Assembly: GCA_031259095.1 (NCBI GenBank)
Contig: JAIRLW010000449.1
Coordinates: 1-5,755 of the forward strand
Direction of reading: 5' to 3'
Source of the DNA: Planctomycetaceae bacterium
Lineage (GTDB): Bacteria > Planctomycetota > Planctomycetia > Pirellulales > Thermoguttaceae
DNA length: 5,755 bases
This document shows positions 1 to 5,690 of this stretch, piece by piece (the first letter of the stretch is position 1; every line of letters begins with the position of its first letter). Made by a program: the position numbers and the translations under genes. The notes beneath the pieces are model-generated. The model searched no databases, had not been told where the DNA came from, and worked only from the letters and a program-made list of their open reading frames with translations.

Positions 1-172
1 TCGTGAAACGGGTGTTTACCGTTTTCACTTTAAAAACCCGCTTTAGATGTTCGCTTATCCTGCAATTTTAGGTGTTTTTTTATTCAAAAAGTCGATTTTT
101 ATAAGGACTAAAGTATAATAAATTCAAAACACAAATTCCACTGATATACGGTAAAATTTTGCGACAAAAATG

Positions 173-188
173 AATTTTAGAGGTTCCC
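173..188 (+). repeat. Dispersed repeat core, copy 1
   Basis: AATTTTAGAGGTTCCC, one of six related copies in this window. The others lie at 621-650, 3510-3526 (minus), 3592-3607, 4034-4051 (minus) and 4230-4246. Read on the minus strand it continues as GGGAACCTCTAAAATTCATT, matching the outward extension of the copy at 4034-4051 apart from small changes. It sits four bases beyond the stop codon of the decayed minus-strand gene, so it may mark an insertion point or a degenerate mobile-element end. Only the similarity between copies is observed; mobility is inferred. Confidence 0.6.
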
Positions 189-192
189 AAGA

Positions 193-603
193 TCAATCCG
201 CACGTTTGATTCTGACAGCCATACCGACTTCGATTGTTTTTTGGTTACGACCTCTGACAACTTCAATACTTTCCGGCGATTTTTCGGTGGAATATTGGGG
301 GTCGATTAAATCACAAGCATCCGCCGGTTTCCGATGAATTTCATCTAAATATCTGCCGTAACCTTCCGGGGCGGTGTTGGGATCGGGAGTTTGGGTTTTA
401 TTTGGTTCGGTCTATTGTTTGACAATCGTAATCAAATATTTACCTGGTACGGCTCCTTTGTATTTATCCAAGGTTTGAATAACCGCGTTGCCGGACGCAT
501 CGGTCAGACCGCCGGCAACCCATTGGCTAATTGACGGATATTCAGAAATCAACGCAACCGAAACTCTTTCTAACGGTTTTCCTTCCTGAGTGATTGAAAT
601 CGA
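193..603 (-). pseudogene. Decayed carboxypeptidase-regulatory-like domain protein (3' part)
   Basis: Read on the minus strand, one frame gives about 137 codons of convincing protein interrupted by a single TAG (412-414) and ending at TGA (193-195). It opens with ISITQEGKPLERVSVALIS, has the glycine-rich turn GGLTDASGNAVIQT and the strand-like PGKYLITIVK. A proline/threonine-rich linker follows, then a tail containing DLIDPQYSTEKSPESIEVV. This is the pattern of the small transthyretin-like (carboxypeptidase regulatory-like) lipoproteins of planctomycetes, often encoded beside DUF1559 pilin-like proteins: gain-of-turn beta sandwich, then a C-terminal DP.YT..E.SP..I.V segment. The N-terminal signal peptide and start codon are absent; the frame meets TAA (604-606) just where a dispersed repeat begins, so the 5' end appears lost. 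The internal stop and missing start argue against expression. Family assignment is from recalled pattern, not a search. Confidence 0.62.
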
Positions 604-650
604 TTAAAATCGAATCGTTTGTTTTTAGAAAAGGGTATTCAGAGATTCCC
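599..650 (+). repeat. Dispersed repeat element fragment, copy 2
   Basis: This stretch shares three blocks with repeats elsewhere: TCGATTAAAA (600-609) equals the reverse complement of 3531-3540; GTTTTTAGAA (621-630) equals the reverse complement of 3516-3525; and AGAGATTCCC (641-650) equals 4236-4245. The blocks occur in the same order as in the 3510-3607 element read on the minus strand, with different spacing. The repeat begins exactly where the coding similarity of the broken gene to its left stops, which suggests that the element truncated that gene. Confidence 0.5.
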
Positions 651-655
651 AATGA

Positions 656-683
656 TTGCTTTTTTTTCTAAACCTGTTATAAT
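656..683 (+). promoter_or_regulatory. Predicted sigma-70-type promoter of the diguanylate cyclase gene
   Basis: TTGCTT (656-661), a 16-base spacer and TATAAT (678-683), with TG one base before the -10, giving an extended -10. Transcription would begin near 690 and leave a leader of about 70 bases before the ATG at 760. The same two hexamers with the same spacing recur at 2239-2266 before the HD-GYP gene. Its position inside the longest open frame argues that translation starts at 760, not further upstream. Confidence 0.55.
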
Positions 684-759
684 TTTCTCCGATCTCGTTG
701 TACTTAAATTACATTTTCGTAGTAATTCTTGTTTTTATGAATATACATCTAGGATAACA

Positions 760-2154
760 ATGAACACTGACAGCATTACCATTTTACGCCAGATTCTGTC
801 AGGTCGTTCTATTCCTGTTCTTAGCGAGCAACTGTTTGAGAATCAGGAAATTGAAACTATCTGTCAAGAACTGATCACCATTCGGGAACTCCTCTTAAAA
901 TTTTCTTCCGGTGATCTTGATGACAATATTACCATACGCGGAGCAATCGCGGGTTGCTTGAAAACATTGCAAGCCAATCTGCGGCATTTGACCTGGCAAG
1001 TTCAACAAGTGGCGGAGGGCGATTTTGCCCAACGGGTTGAATTTATGGGGGAATTCTCTTTGGCATTCAATTCGATGGTTGTTCAGTTGGAACATTCACT
1101 AAATGAATTGAAAGATAGTGAAAAACGACTTTTGAAACTAAACAACGATCTGCAAGACGAAATCCATTTTCGTAAAACTGCGGAAGAAGAGTTGAAAAGC
1201 AGTGAAGAACGTTGGAATCTGGCGGTTCAGTGCAGCCGCGACGGTATTTGGGACATCGATCTTGAAACCAAAGAAGCGTGGTATTCCGAACGTTTTCTCG
1301 AAATGTTCCAGTATCCGCCGGAAGAATTACCAAAAGACCTTCGTTGGGATCTGCTGGTTCATCCAGACGACCAGCAGGAAGCAGAGTTTTTGCGTAAACT
1401 TTACACCAGAGAAGAACATCCGCCGCCGTTTTCGGTGGAATGTCGGGTACGTTGCCGAGATGGAAATTATCTGTGGGTGCGGATTCGCGGAATGCCAATC
1501 AAAACAGACAACGGTTTTCCAAATCGATTCATTGGGGTTACGTCCGACATCAGTATTCAGAAAGAAACGGAAACCGCACTGGCACATCGGGCAATGCACG
1601 ATAATTTAACCGGTTTACCAAACCGTTATCTTCTCGACGACCGGTTACATCAACATATTGCCAATGCTTTGCGTAACAATACCGCGTTTATTTTTGTGAT
1701 GATGGATTTGGATAACTTCAAAGGGGTCAATGATACATTGGGGCACGCCGCCGGAGATATTTTGCTCATTGAACTTGGTAAACGAATCAGCGCTTGTATC
1801 AGAAATACCGATACGGTTGCGCGGCTTGGCGGCGATGAGTTTGTCTTTGTTTACACCTGTGCGCAGGACAAGGAAATAACGACAACGGAACAAGTGATGA
1901 ATCGTCTTTATAACTCGTTCCAGACTCAGGTTAATCTCGGCGGAGTGATGTACACGATTCGTTCCAGTATGGGCGTTAGTTTTTTTCCCAGACACGCAAC
2001 AGATATTGCGTCCCTTTTTGAACGTGCCGACGAAGCCCTGTATCTTGCCAAAGAAAGAGGAAAAAATACTTTTGCTGTCTGGGAACCCGAAGCCAAAGAA
2101 GTTGCGGAAAAAGTTAATCAAGAAACAAAATCAGGATTACGACCAACTCGATAA
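760..2154 (+). CDS. Diguanylate cyclase with HAMP-like and PAS sensory regions
   Basis: Predicted 464-residue cytoplasmic enzyme that condenses two GTP into cyclic di-GMP. Residues about 40-115 look like a HAMP-type signalling module (GDFAQRVEFMGEFSLAFNSM), residues about 110-150 form a charged coiled coil, and residues about 150-265 are a PAS fold of the PAS_3 type, including RCRDGNYLWVRIRG. A GGDEF domain follows (about 275-442). It keeps the DNLTGLPNR entry motif (281-289), metal-binding D316 and the catalytic GGDEF (357-361). The product-inhibition site RNTD (348-351) lies five residues before GGDEF, so feedback control is expected. No membrane segment or signal peptide is visible, so the signal is probably internal; the PAS ligand cannot be told. 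ATG at 760 is preferred because AGGA sits five bases upstream and the promoter at 656-683 lies downstream of the alternative TTG at 619. That longer start would add 47 residues with no recognisable domain. The next gene encodes the opposing HD-GYP hydrolase. Confidence 0.95.
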   Translation: MNTDSITILRQILSGRSIPVLSEQLFENQEIETICQELITIRELLLKFSSGDLDDNITIRGAIAGCLKTLQANLRHLTWQVQQVAEGDFAQRVEFMGEFSLAFNSMVVQLEHSLNELKDSEKRLLKLNNDLQDEIHFRKTAEEELKSSEERWNLAVQCSRDGIWDIDLETKEAWYSERFLEMFQYPPEELPKDLRWDLLVHPDDQQEAEFLRKLYTREEHPPPFSVECRVRCRDGNYLWVRIRGMPIKTDNGFPNRFIGVTSDISIQKETETALAHRAMHDNLTGLPNRYLLDDRLHQHIANALRNNTAFIFVMMDLDNFKGVNDTLGHAAGDILLIELGKRISACIRNTDTVARLGGDEFVFVYTCAQDKEITTTEQVMNRLYNSFQTQVNLGGVMYTIRSSMGVSFFPRHATDIASLFERADEALYLAKERGKNTFAVWEPEAKEVAEKVNQETKSGLRPTR

Positions 2155-2238
2155 TCCAACCGAACATTTTAAGGACATAACCGAATTTTGAAGATTCCTC
2201 GAAAATTAAAATAAATTTGATAAATCTTGTGTGGAGCG

Positions 2239-2266
2239 TTGCTTTCATGTTCAGCAAAGGTATAAT
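2239..2266 (+). promoter_or_regulatory. Predicted promoter of the HD-GYP regulator gene, with an inverted repeat
   Basis: TTGCTT (2239-2244), 16 bases, then TATAAT (2261-2266); hexamers and spacing match the promoter at 656-683. A small inverted repeat, TTGCT (2239-2243) and AGCAA (2253-2257) separated by nine bases, overlaps the -35 and spacer and could be an operator, though five-base arms are weak evidence. Transcription from here would give a leader of roughly 208 bases containing the hairpin at 2328-2362. Confidence 0.5.
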
Positions 2267-2267
2267 G

Positions 2268-2295
2268 CAATAAAAGAAAATTTTTGATTATTTCA
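2268..2295 (+). repeat. CAATAAAAG repeat, copy A
   Basis: Starts CAATAAAAGAAAATTTTTGA and ends ATTATTTCA. A second copy lies at 5659-5690; the two differ by a four-base insertion (ATAG) after CAATAAAAG and by two substitutions. Both copies are within about 120 bases downstream of a plus-strand gene end. They could be short dispersed repeats or 3' processing or termination signals, but composition is very AT-rich, so part of the similarity may be chance. Confidence 0.4.
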
Positions 2296-2327
2296 GAATT
2301 TAGACGGCAATCACCGCAAGTAAACAA

Positions 2328-2362
2328 AGGTAGGCGATGTTTCGGCGAAACATTGCCTACCT
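2328..2362. other. Long near-perfect hairpin between the two cyclic di-GMP genes
   Basis: A 35-base palindrome centred on 2345. The arms AGGTAGGCGATGTTTCG and CGAAACATTGCCTACCT pair over 17 positions, all Watson-Crick except one G-T at 2336/2354; with a sterically allowed loop about 15 pairs remain. It lies 174 bases after the diguanylate cyclase stop and 118 before the HD-GYP start. No T-run follows, so it does not look like a standard intrinsic terminator. It could be an mRNA leader structure for the downstream gene, an RNA 3' stabiliser, a protein-binding palindrome, or a copy of a genome-wide palindromic repeat. The palindrome is observed; the role is open. Confidence 0.75.
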
Positions 2363-2479
2363 CTTGACCTAAATAATGATCCCTTAAAAAATAGGAAACA
2401 ATCAGAAAAATATTTTGTTTTCATTTCAAAAATATTATTACACTACCACGCTAAATAATACTCAAAAACTCATAAAATT

Positions 2480-3490
2480 ATGCAAGTATTGATTGTTGAC
2501 GATAGTAAACTTGCCCTAATGGTCTTGCAAGGTCTTTTGACCAACGCCGGTTATGAAGTTCTGACCGCAATGAATGGTCAGGAAGGATTGAAACTGCTCG
2601 AAGGAAGTTCTTGCCGGATGGTTATTTCCGACTGGGAAATGCCCGTGATGAACGGTCTCGAATTTTGTCGGGCTGTCCGCGCGGAAGAATTTACCGGTTA
2701 CGTTTATTTTTTGCTGCTCACCTCGCACGGTGCGCTCGACGAAATGGTTCAGGGACTTTCCGCCGGAGCAGACGACTTTATCGCTAAACCCTACAAACCG
2801 GATGAAGTGTTAGCCCGACTGCGGGCTGGTGAACGGATTCTTTCATTGGAAACACGCGACGTCGCCATTTTCGCTCTCGCAAAACTCGCCGAATCCCGCG
2901 ACGTCGATACCGGCACTCATCTGGAACGGGTTCAATATTATTGCCGCGCTTTATCACAGCAGATGGCAACGCTCGAAAAATATCAGGAAGTGATCGATCC
3001 CGAATTTATACGTTTGATATTCCAGACCAGTCCGCTCCACGATATCGGAAAAGTAGGAATTCCCGATTCGGTTCTGCTAAAACCGGGAAGACTCGATCCG
3101 CATGAATTCGAAATTATGAAAACACACACCACGATTGCCGCCCAAACACTCGACGCGGCTCTCGGTAAATTCCCGGGCGTTTCCTTCCTCAAAATGGCAC
3201 GCGATATCGCCGCAACCCATCACGAAAAATATGACGGAACCGGTTATCCCAACGGTCTGAAAGGAGAAAATATTCCGCTTTGCGGTCGGATTATCGCTTT
3301 AGCCGATGTTTACGATGCGCTCATTTCCAAACGAGTGTACAAGCAAGCGTTCACCCACGACTCCGCAAAATCGGTCATTCTTGAAGGATGCAATAAACAT
3401 TTCGATCCTGATGTTGTCGAATGTTTTTTAGCCCGTGAAGATCAATTTGTCAGTATTCGTAAACGGTTTTCCGAAGATGAAGACAAATAA
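2480..3490 (+). CDS. Response regulator with HD-GYP phosphodiesterase domain (RpfG-like architecture)
   Basis: Predicted 336-residue cytoplasmic response regulator. The receiver (about 1-120) has the acidic pair D7-D8, phospho-acceptor D51 in ISDWEMPVMNG, T81 and K103 in AKPYKP, so it should be phosphorylated by a histidine kinase not present here. After a short helical linker the HD-GYP domain (about 125-325) keeps ESRDVDTGTHLERV (138-151), HDIGKVGIPD (187-196), KTH (214-216), HHEKYDGTGYP (247-257, with GYP at 255-257) and LADVYDAL (274-281). These are the metal-site and signature residues of enzymes that hydrolyse cyclic di-GMP to pGpG or GMP, so activity is likely. Length and order match RpfG-type proteins. 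ATG at 2480 starts right at the first beta strand (MQVLIVDD), but no Shine-Dalgarno motif precedes it. The gene sits 325 bases after a diguanylate cyclase, has its own promoter candidate (2239-2266), and is followed by an inverted-repeat element. Some HD-GYP proteins prefer cGAMP or other dinucleotides, so substrate is inferred. Confidence 0.95.
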   Translation: MQVLIVDDSKLALMVLQGLLTNAGYEVLTAMNGQEGLKLLEGSSCRMVISDWEMPVMNGLEFCRAVRAEEFTGYVYFLLLTSHGALDEMVQGLSAGADDFIAKPYKPDEVLARLRAGERILSLETRDVAIFALAKLAESRDVDTGTHLERVQYYCRALSQQMATLEKYQEVIDPEFIRLIFQTSPLHDIGKVGIPDSVLLKPGRLDPHEFEIMKTHTTIAAQTLDAALGKFPGVSFLKMARDIAATHHEKYDGTGYPNGLKGENIPLCGRIIALADVYDALISKRVYKQAFTHDSAKSVILEGCNKHFDPDVVECFLAREDQFVSIRKRFSEDEDK

Positions 3491-3509
3491 CAAATGACGA
3501 AACAGTTTA

Positions 3510-3607
3510 GGGAACTTCTAAAAACTCGTCTTTTAATCGACCCAATTCGACCGAATATCGGCTAAAATCGATTTTGACCGATTTCAGTTGAAGTTTTTAG
3601 GAGTTAC
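3510..3607. repeat. 98-base inverted-repeat (MITE-like) element with a central palindrome
   Basis: Outer arms AACTTCTAAAAACT (3513-3526) and AGTTTTTAGGAGTT (3592-3605) are inverted copies with 13 of 14 matches. In the middle is a 26-base palindrome (3557-3582), ATCGG..AAAATCGATTTT..CCGAT, with only two mismatched pairs. The arms are offset by about 21 bases, as if one side had lost a segment, and TTCGACCGAA/TTTCAGTTGAA gives further imperfect pairing. It begins 20 bases after the HD-GYP stop, so as RNA it would form a long 3' hairpin that might end or protect that transcript. Shared blocks at 599-650 show that it is a repeat, not a one-off terminator. Confidence 0.65.
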
Positions 3608-3668
3608 TTTTATTTTATTCTTATGCAAACGCCTTATTACCGAAACATTTTAACAGTACATAAATTAA

Positions 3669-3929
3669 CTATCAAACGACAATCATCATATCCTGAATGT
3701 GAACGAAGACGAATTTCCTAAAATGTACCGTCCTATCATTCGTCGTCTTCGCATGGCTTCATAAAGTAACGATATTCAGATCGAGATGGAAATGGAAGAC
3801 GATTTCATGCAAAAAATTCAAGACAAGGAACGGTTTATCCCTAAACAAAACAACATTATTAAAGAACAAGACAAATTAATTAAACCATTACAAAAACAAT
3901 TGCAGCAAGCCAAACATAAAAATTCCTGA
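3669..3929 (+). pseudogene. Decayed C-terminal remnant of a charged coiled-coil protein, possibly a PD-(D/E)XK/Rpn-type transposase
   Basis: One frame reads about 86 codons with a TAA at 3762-3764 and a terminal TGA at 3927-3929. Before the internal stop it encodes KMYRPIIRRLRMAS; after it, SNDIQIEMEMEDDFMQKIQD, then a lysine/glutamine-rich helix ending KQLQQAKHKNS. The IRR.RMAS...I..EMEMEDDF.Q.IQ.KE pattern followed by a repetitive coiled coil resembles the C-terminal part of Rpn/PD-(D/E)XK nuclease-type putative transposases as I recall them, but no catalytic residues remain and no search was possible. No start codon or ribosome site precedes the frame, and TAA (3666-3668) closes it upstream. 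It lies between two inverted-repeat elements, which fits a decayed mobile-gene region. Confidence 0.45.
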
Positions 3930-4111
3930 TATTCCGAAAATAACTAGGAAATTTTAAAACAAAAATCCCAAACAGTTTACGATAACAGACGAAAAAGAAA
4001 TCACTATCGAGTTTAAAATCCTCGAAAAACATAGAAACCTCTAAAAATTCGTTTTTGAACCACAAAAGTTTATGAACGTTTTATGAAAAATCATTTGTTC
4101 CTAATGTCCCT

Positions 4112-4143
4112 ATCGTCCCATCGTCCCATCGTCCCATCGTCCC
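4112..4143 (+). repeat. Tandem 8-base repeat (ATCGTCCC, four units)
   Basis: Four exact head-to-tail units of ATCGTCCC, flanked by decayed units AATGTCCCT (4103-4111) and TAAAGTCCC (4144-4152). It is too short and lacks spacers for CRISPR. The last unit feeds into the hairpin at 4131-4183. Slippage during replication would make the copy number variable between strains. Confidence 0.9.
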
Positions 4144-4183
4144 TAAAGTCCCTTTTTATAAGGACAATAGGGACTAATGGGAC
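4131..4183. other. GTCCC/GGGAC hairpin
   Basis: Pairs GTCCCAT (4131-4137) with ATGGGAC (4177-4183), GTCCCT (4139-4144) with AGGGAC (4169-4174) and GTCC (4148-4151) with GGAC (4162-4165), around an AT-rich loop. Small bulges separate the three stems. The nested pairing shows that the tandem units are repeated in inverted form on the right side. It ends 218 bases before the next gene, too far for a simple attenuator. Confidence 0.6.
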
Positions 4184-4321
4184 AAATAATCTATTAATCA
4201 AAAGAATTAAAAATCTTTTGGCAAACGATATTTTTAGAGATTCCCCATAACGATTAACAGGTTAAAGGTCAAAACAATCGTACTAATTCAATTTCCGCAG
4301 TTCGTTGATCGAACCCTTTTC

Positions 4322-4346
4322 AAATTCCCTGATTATTTTGGAATTT
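4322..4346. other. Small hairpin upstream of the ApgM-type gene
   Basis: AAATTCC (4322-4328) and GGAATTT (4340-4346) form a perfect seven-base stem with an 11-base loop, ending 55 bases before the ATG at 4402. It may be part of the mRNA leader or an operator, but AT-rich sequence yields such stems often. Between 4247 and 4401 I see no convincing -35/-10 pair, so the promoter of the downstream gene remains unassigned. Confidence 0.3.
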
Positions 4347-4401
4347 TGGGGCAGCCATTTAGTCACTATCAGTTTAACACATTTATTCTTATTTAACGTT
4401 A

Positions 4402-5622
4402 ATGAAATACGCGATTATTATTCCCGATGGTTGTGCTGATTGGTCAATTGAATCGCTTGGCGGCCGCACTCCGATGCAAGCGGCGCGGACTCCGAATCTG
4501 GACATGTTGGCGCAAACAGGAATAGTAGGTCGCAGCCAAAATGTTCCAACCGGAATGTCCCCCGGTTCTGATGTGGCGACTTTGGGTCTTTTGGGTTACA
4601 ATCCGTCACAATATTACACCGGACGTGCGCCTCTTGAAGCGGCGGCACAAGGAATCGAACTTGGAGTTCATGATTGGGCGGTTCGGTGCAATCTCGTAAC
4701 AATTGAACGCGACGTGATGAAAAGTTTCACTGCCGGACATATTTCATCCGAAGAAGCAACATTGCTTATCGCAGCGTTAAACGATAAAATGGCGCCCGAT
4801 TTTCCGGTCAATCTTCAATTTTATTCCGGCGTGAGTTACCGAAATCTTCTTGTTATCCGTGATCATGTTCCGTTGTCGGTAACGACTCAAACCTATCCGC
4901 CGCACGATTATACCGGTCAGAAAATTGCCGATGTTGTACCGTCCGGCGACGGGAGTTGCTTGCTTCGTGGTTTGATGGATGCAAGCCGTCTCATTTTTGA
5001 AGGACATCCGGTAAATCGTCAACGAATTAAAGCGGGAAAACTTTCGGCAACACAAATCTGGCTTTGGGGAATCGGTCAAAAACCGCAACTTCCTTTGTTT
5101 GCGAACCGTTTTTCTGCAACTCCAATTCATGGAGCGATGATTACTGCGGTTGACTTGTTACGCGGCATTGCTTCACTGATTGGTTGGGAAGTTATTAATG
5201 TTCCCGGTATTACCGGATATGTTGATACGGATTTTGCCGCAAAAGGAAAATATGCGGCGGAATCGCTTAAAAATCATGATTTGGTCTGTGTTCACGTCGA
5301 GGCAACCGATGAAGCGGGACATGAAGGAAGTGTTGAAAAAAAGGTGAAGGCAATGGAGGATATTGACACGTTTATTGTTCCGCCGGTTCTTGAGGCGTTG
5401 AAATCGTATGGAGATTGGCGATTATTTGTTTCGCCGGATCATCCGACTCCGACCGCCATCAAAACGCATACATCCGATTATGTTCCTTGGCTGTTGGCGG
5501 GAAGTGATATTGCGCCGTCCGCTGCTTCCGCTCCAACTTATGATGAGGAAACCGCCCGTCATTCCAAATTTCGCTACAACAAAGGTTGTAAAATGCTCGG
5601 ACAACTTTTTATCCATAAATAA
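4402..5622 (+). CDS. apgM: Archaeal-type cofactor-independent phosphoglycerate mutase (ApgM family) or proposed homoserine kinase
   Basis: Predicted 406-residue soluble enzyme of the alkaline-phosphatase superfamily, a usual length for the bacterial ApgM branch. Visible residues are metal-binding D9 in IIIPDGCAD, the probable phospho-acceptor serine S56 in GMSPGSDVATLGLLGYNP (51-68), and TGRAPLEAAAQGIEL (73-87). The second metal cluster has D303 and H307 in EATDEAGHEG, D346-H347 in SPDHPTPTAIKTHT, and H356. The family interconverts 3- and 2-phosphoglycerate in glycolysis and gluconeogenesis using Mn or similar ions. Bacterial members of this subgroup (TIGR02535) have also been proposed as a replacement homoserine kinase in threonine synthesis; sequence alone does not decide. 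ATG at 4402 starts directly at the first strand (MKYAIIIPDG), but no Shine-Dalgarno motif is seen (TTAACGTTA precedes it). No neighbouring glycolytic or threonine gene is in the window to settle the role. Confidence 0.9.
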   Translation: MKYAIIIPDGCADWSIESLGGRTPMQAARTPNLDMLAQTGIVGRSQNVPTGMSPGSDVATLGLLGYNPSQYYTGRAPLEAAAQGIELGVHDWAVRCNLVTIERDVMKSFTAGHISSEEATLLIAALNDKMAPDFPVNLQFYSGVSYRNLLVIRDHVPLSVTTQTYPPHDYTGQKIADVVPSGDGSCLLRGLMDASRLIFEGHPVNRQRIKAGKLSATQIWLWGIGQKPQLPLFANRFSATPIHGAMITAVDLLRGIASLIGWEVINVPGITGYVDTDFAAKGKYAAESLKNHDLVCVHVEATDEAGHEGSVEKKVKAMEDIDTFIVPPVLEALKSYGDWRLFVSPDHPTPTAIKTHTSDYVPWLLAGSDIAPSAASAPTYDEETARHSKFRYNKGCKMLGQLFIHK

Positions 5623-5658
5623 TGATATTATATTTCATACATTCTTCAGATTTTGACA

Positions 5659-5690
5659 CAATAAAAGATAGAAAATTTCTGATTGTTTCA
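5659..5690 (+). repeat. CAATAAAAG repeat, copy B
   Basis: Partner of the copy at 2268-2295, with an extra ATAG after CAATAAAAG and two substitutions; both end in TTTCA. It begins 36 bases after the ApgM-type stop codon. Immediately beyond, TTCATGTTT (5687-5695) and AAACATGAA (5732-5740) form a nine-base inverted repeat with a 36-base loop. No T-run terminator follows the gene within the remaining sequence. Confidence 0.4.

Larger units (their letters stand above)
4034..4246. repeat. 213-base segment bounded by inverted dispersed repeats
   Basis: The left end (4034-4051, GAAACCTCTAAAAATTCG) and the reverse complement of the right end (4230-4246, GGGGAATCTCTAAAAAT then ATCGTTT inward) match over about 20 positions with one gap and two or three substitutions. 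These ends are the same repeat core found at 173-188, 599-650 and 3510-3607. The interior carries the 8-base tandem repeat at 4112-4143 and a hairpin, and no coding frame. The structure is that of a small non-autonomous element with terminal inverted repeats; no flanking target-site duplication could be picked out with confidence. Confidence 0.55.

Noticed and set aside
3..28. Hairpin GTGAAACGG / CCGTTTTCAC at the left edge
   Set aside because: One bulge, no T-run on either side and an unknown upstream context; it could be a terminator of a gene outside the window but cannot be supported.
619..759. N-terminal extension of the diguanylate cyclase from a TTG at 619
   Set aside because: The extension has no domain, overlaps a dispersed repeat and a good promoter (656-683), and lacks a ribosome site; ATG at 760 has AGGA five bases upstream.
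1067..1498. Minus-strand open frame of 143 codons inside the diguanylate cyclase gene
   Set aside because: It lies fully antisense to a well-supported gene, its translation shows no recognisable domain, and similar long antisense frames occur in all three intact genes.
3623..3721. Short plus-strand frame from ATG 3623 (32 codons)
   Set aside because: No ribosome site or domain; it overlaps the decayed frame at 3669-3929 in another register and may only be a frameshifted part of it.
4112..4143. Possible CRISPR array
   Set aside because: Repeat units are 8 bases and directly abutting, with no unique spacers and no cas gene in the window.
4300..4314. GTTCGTTGATCGAAC, reminiscent of a tRNA T-arm
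   Set aside because: No acceptor, D or anticodon stems can be folded around it, so it is only a five-base-pair hairpin.
4283..4366. Minus-strand peptide of 27 codons from GTG (VTKWLPQNSKIIREFEKGSI...) ending at TAG
   Set aside because: It reads like protein and the frame stays open further upstream, so it could be a gene remnant, but it is too short, has no ribosome site and matches no family I recognise.
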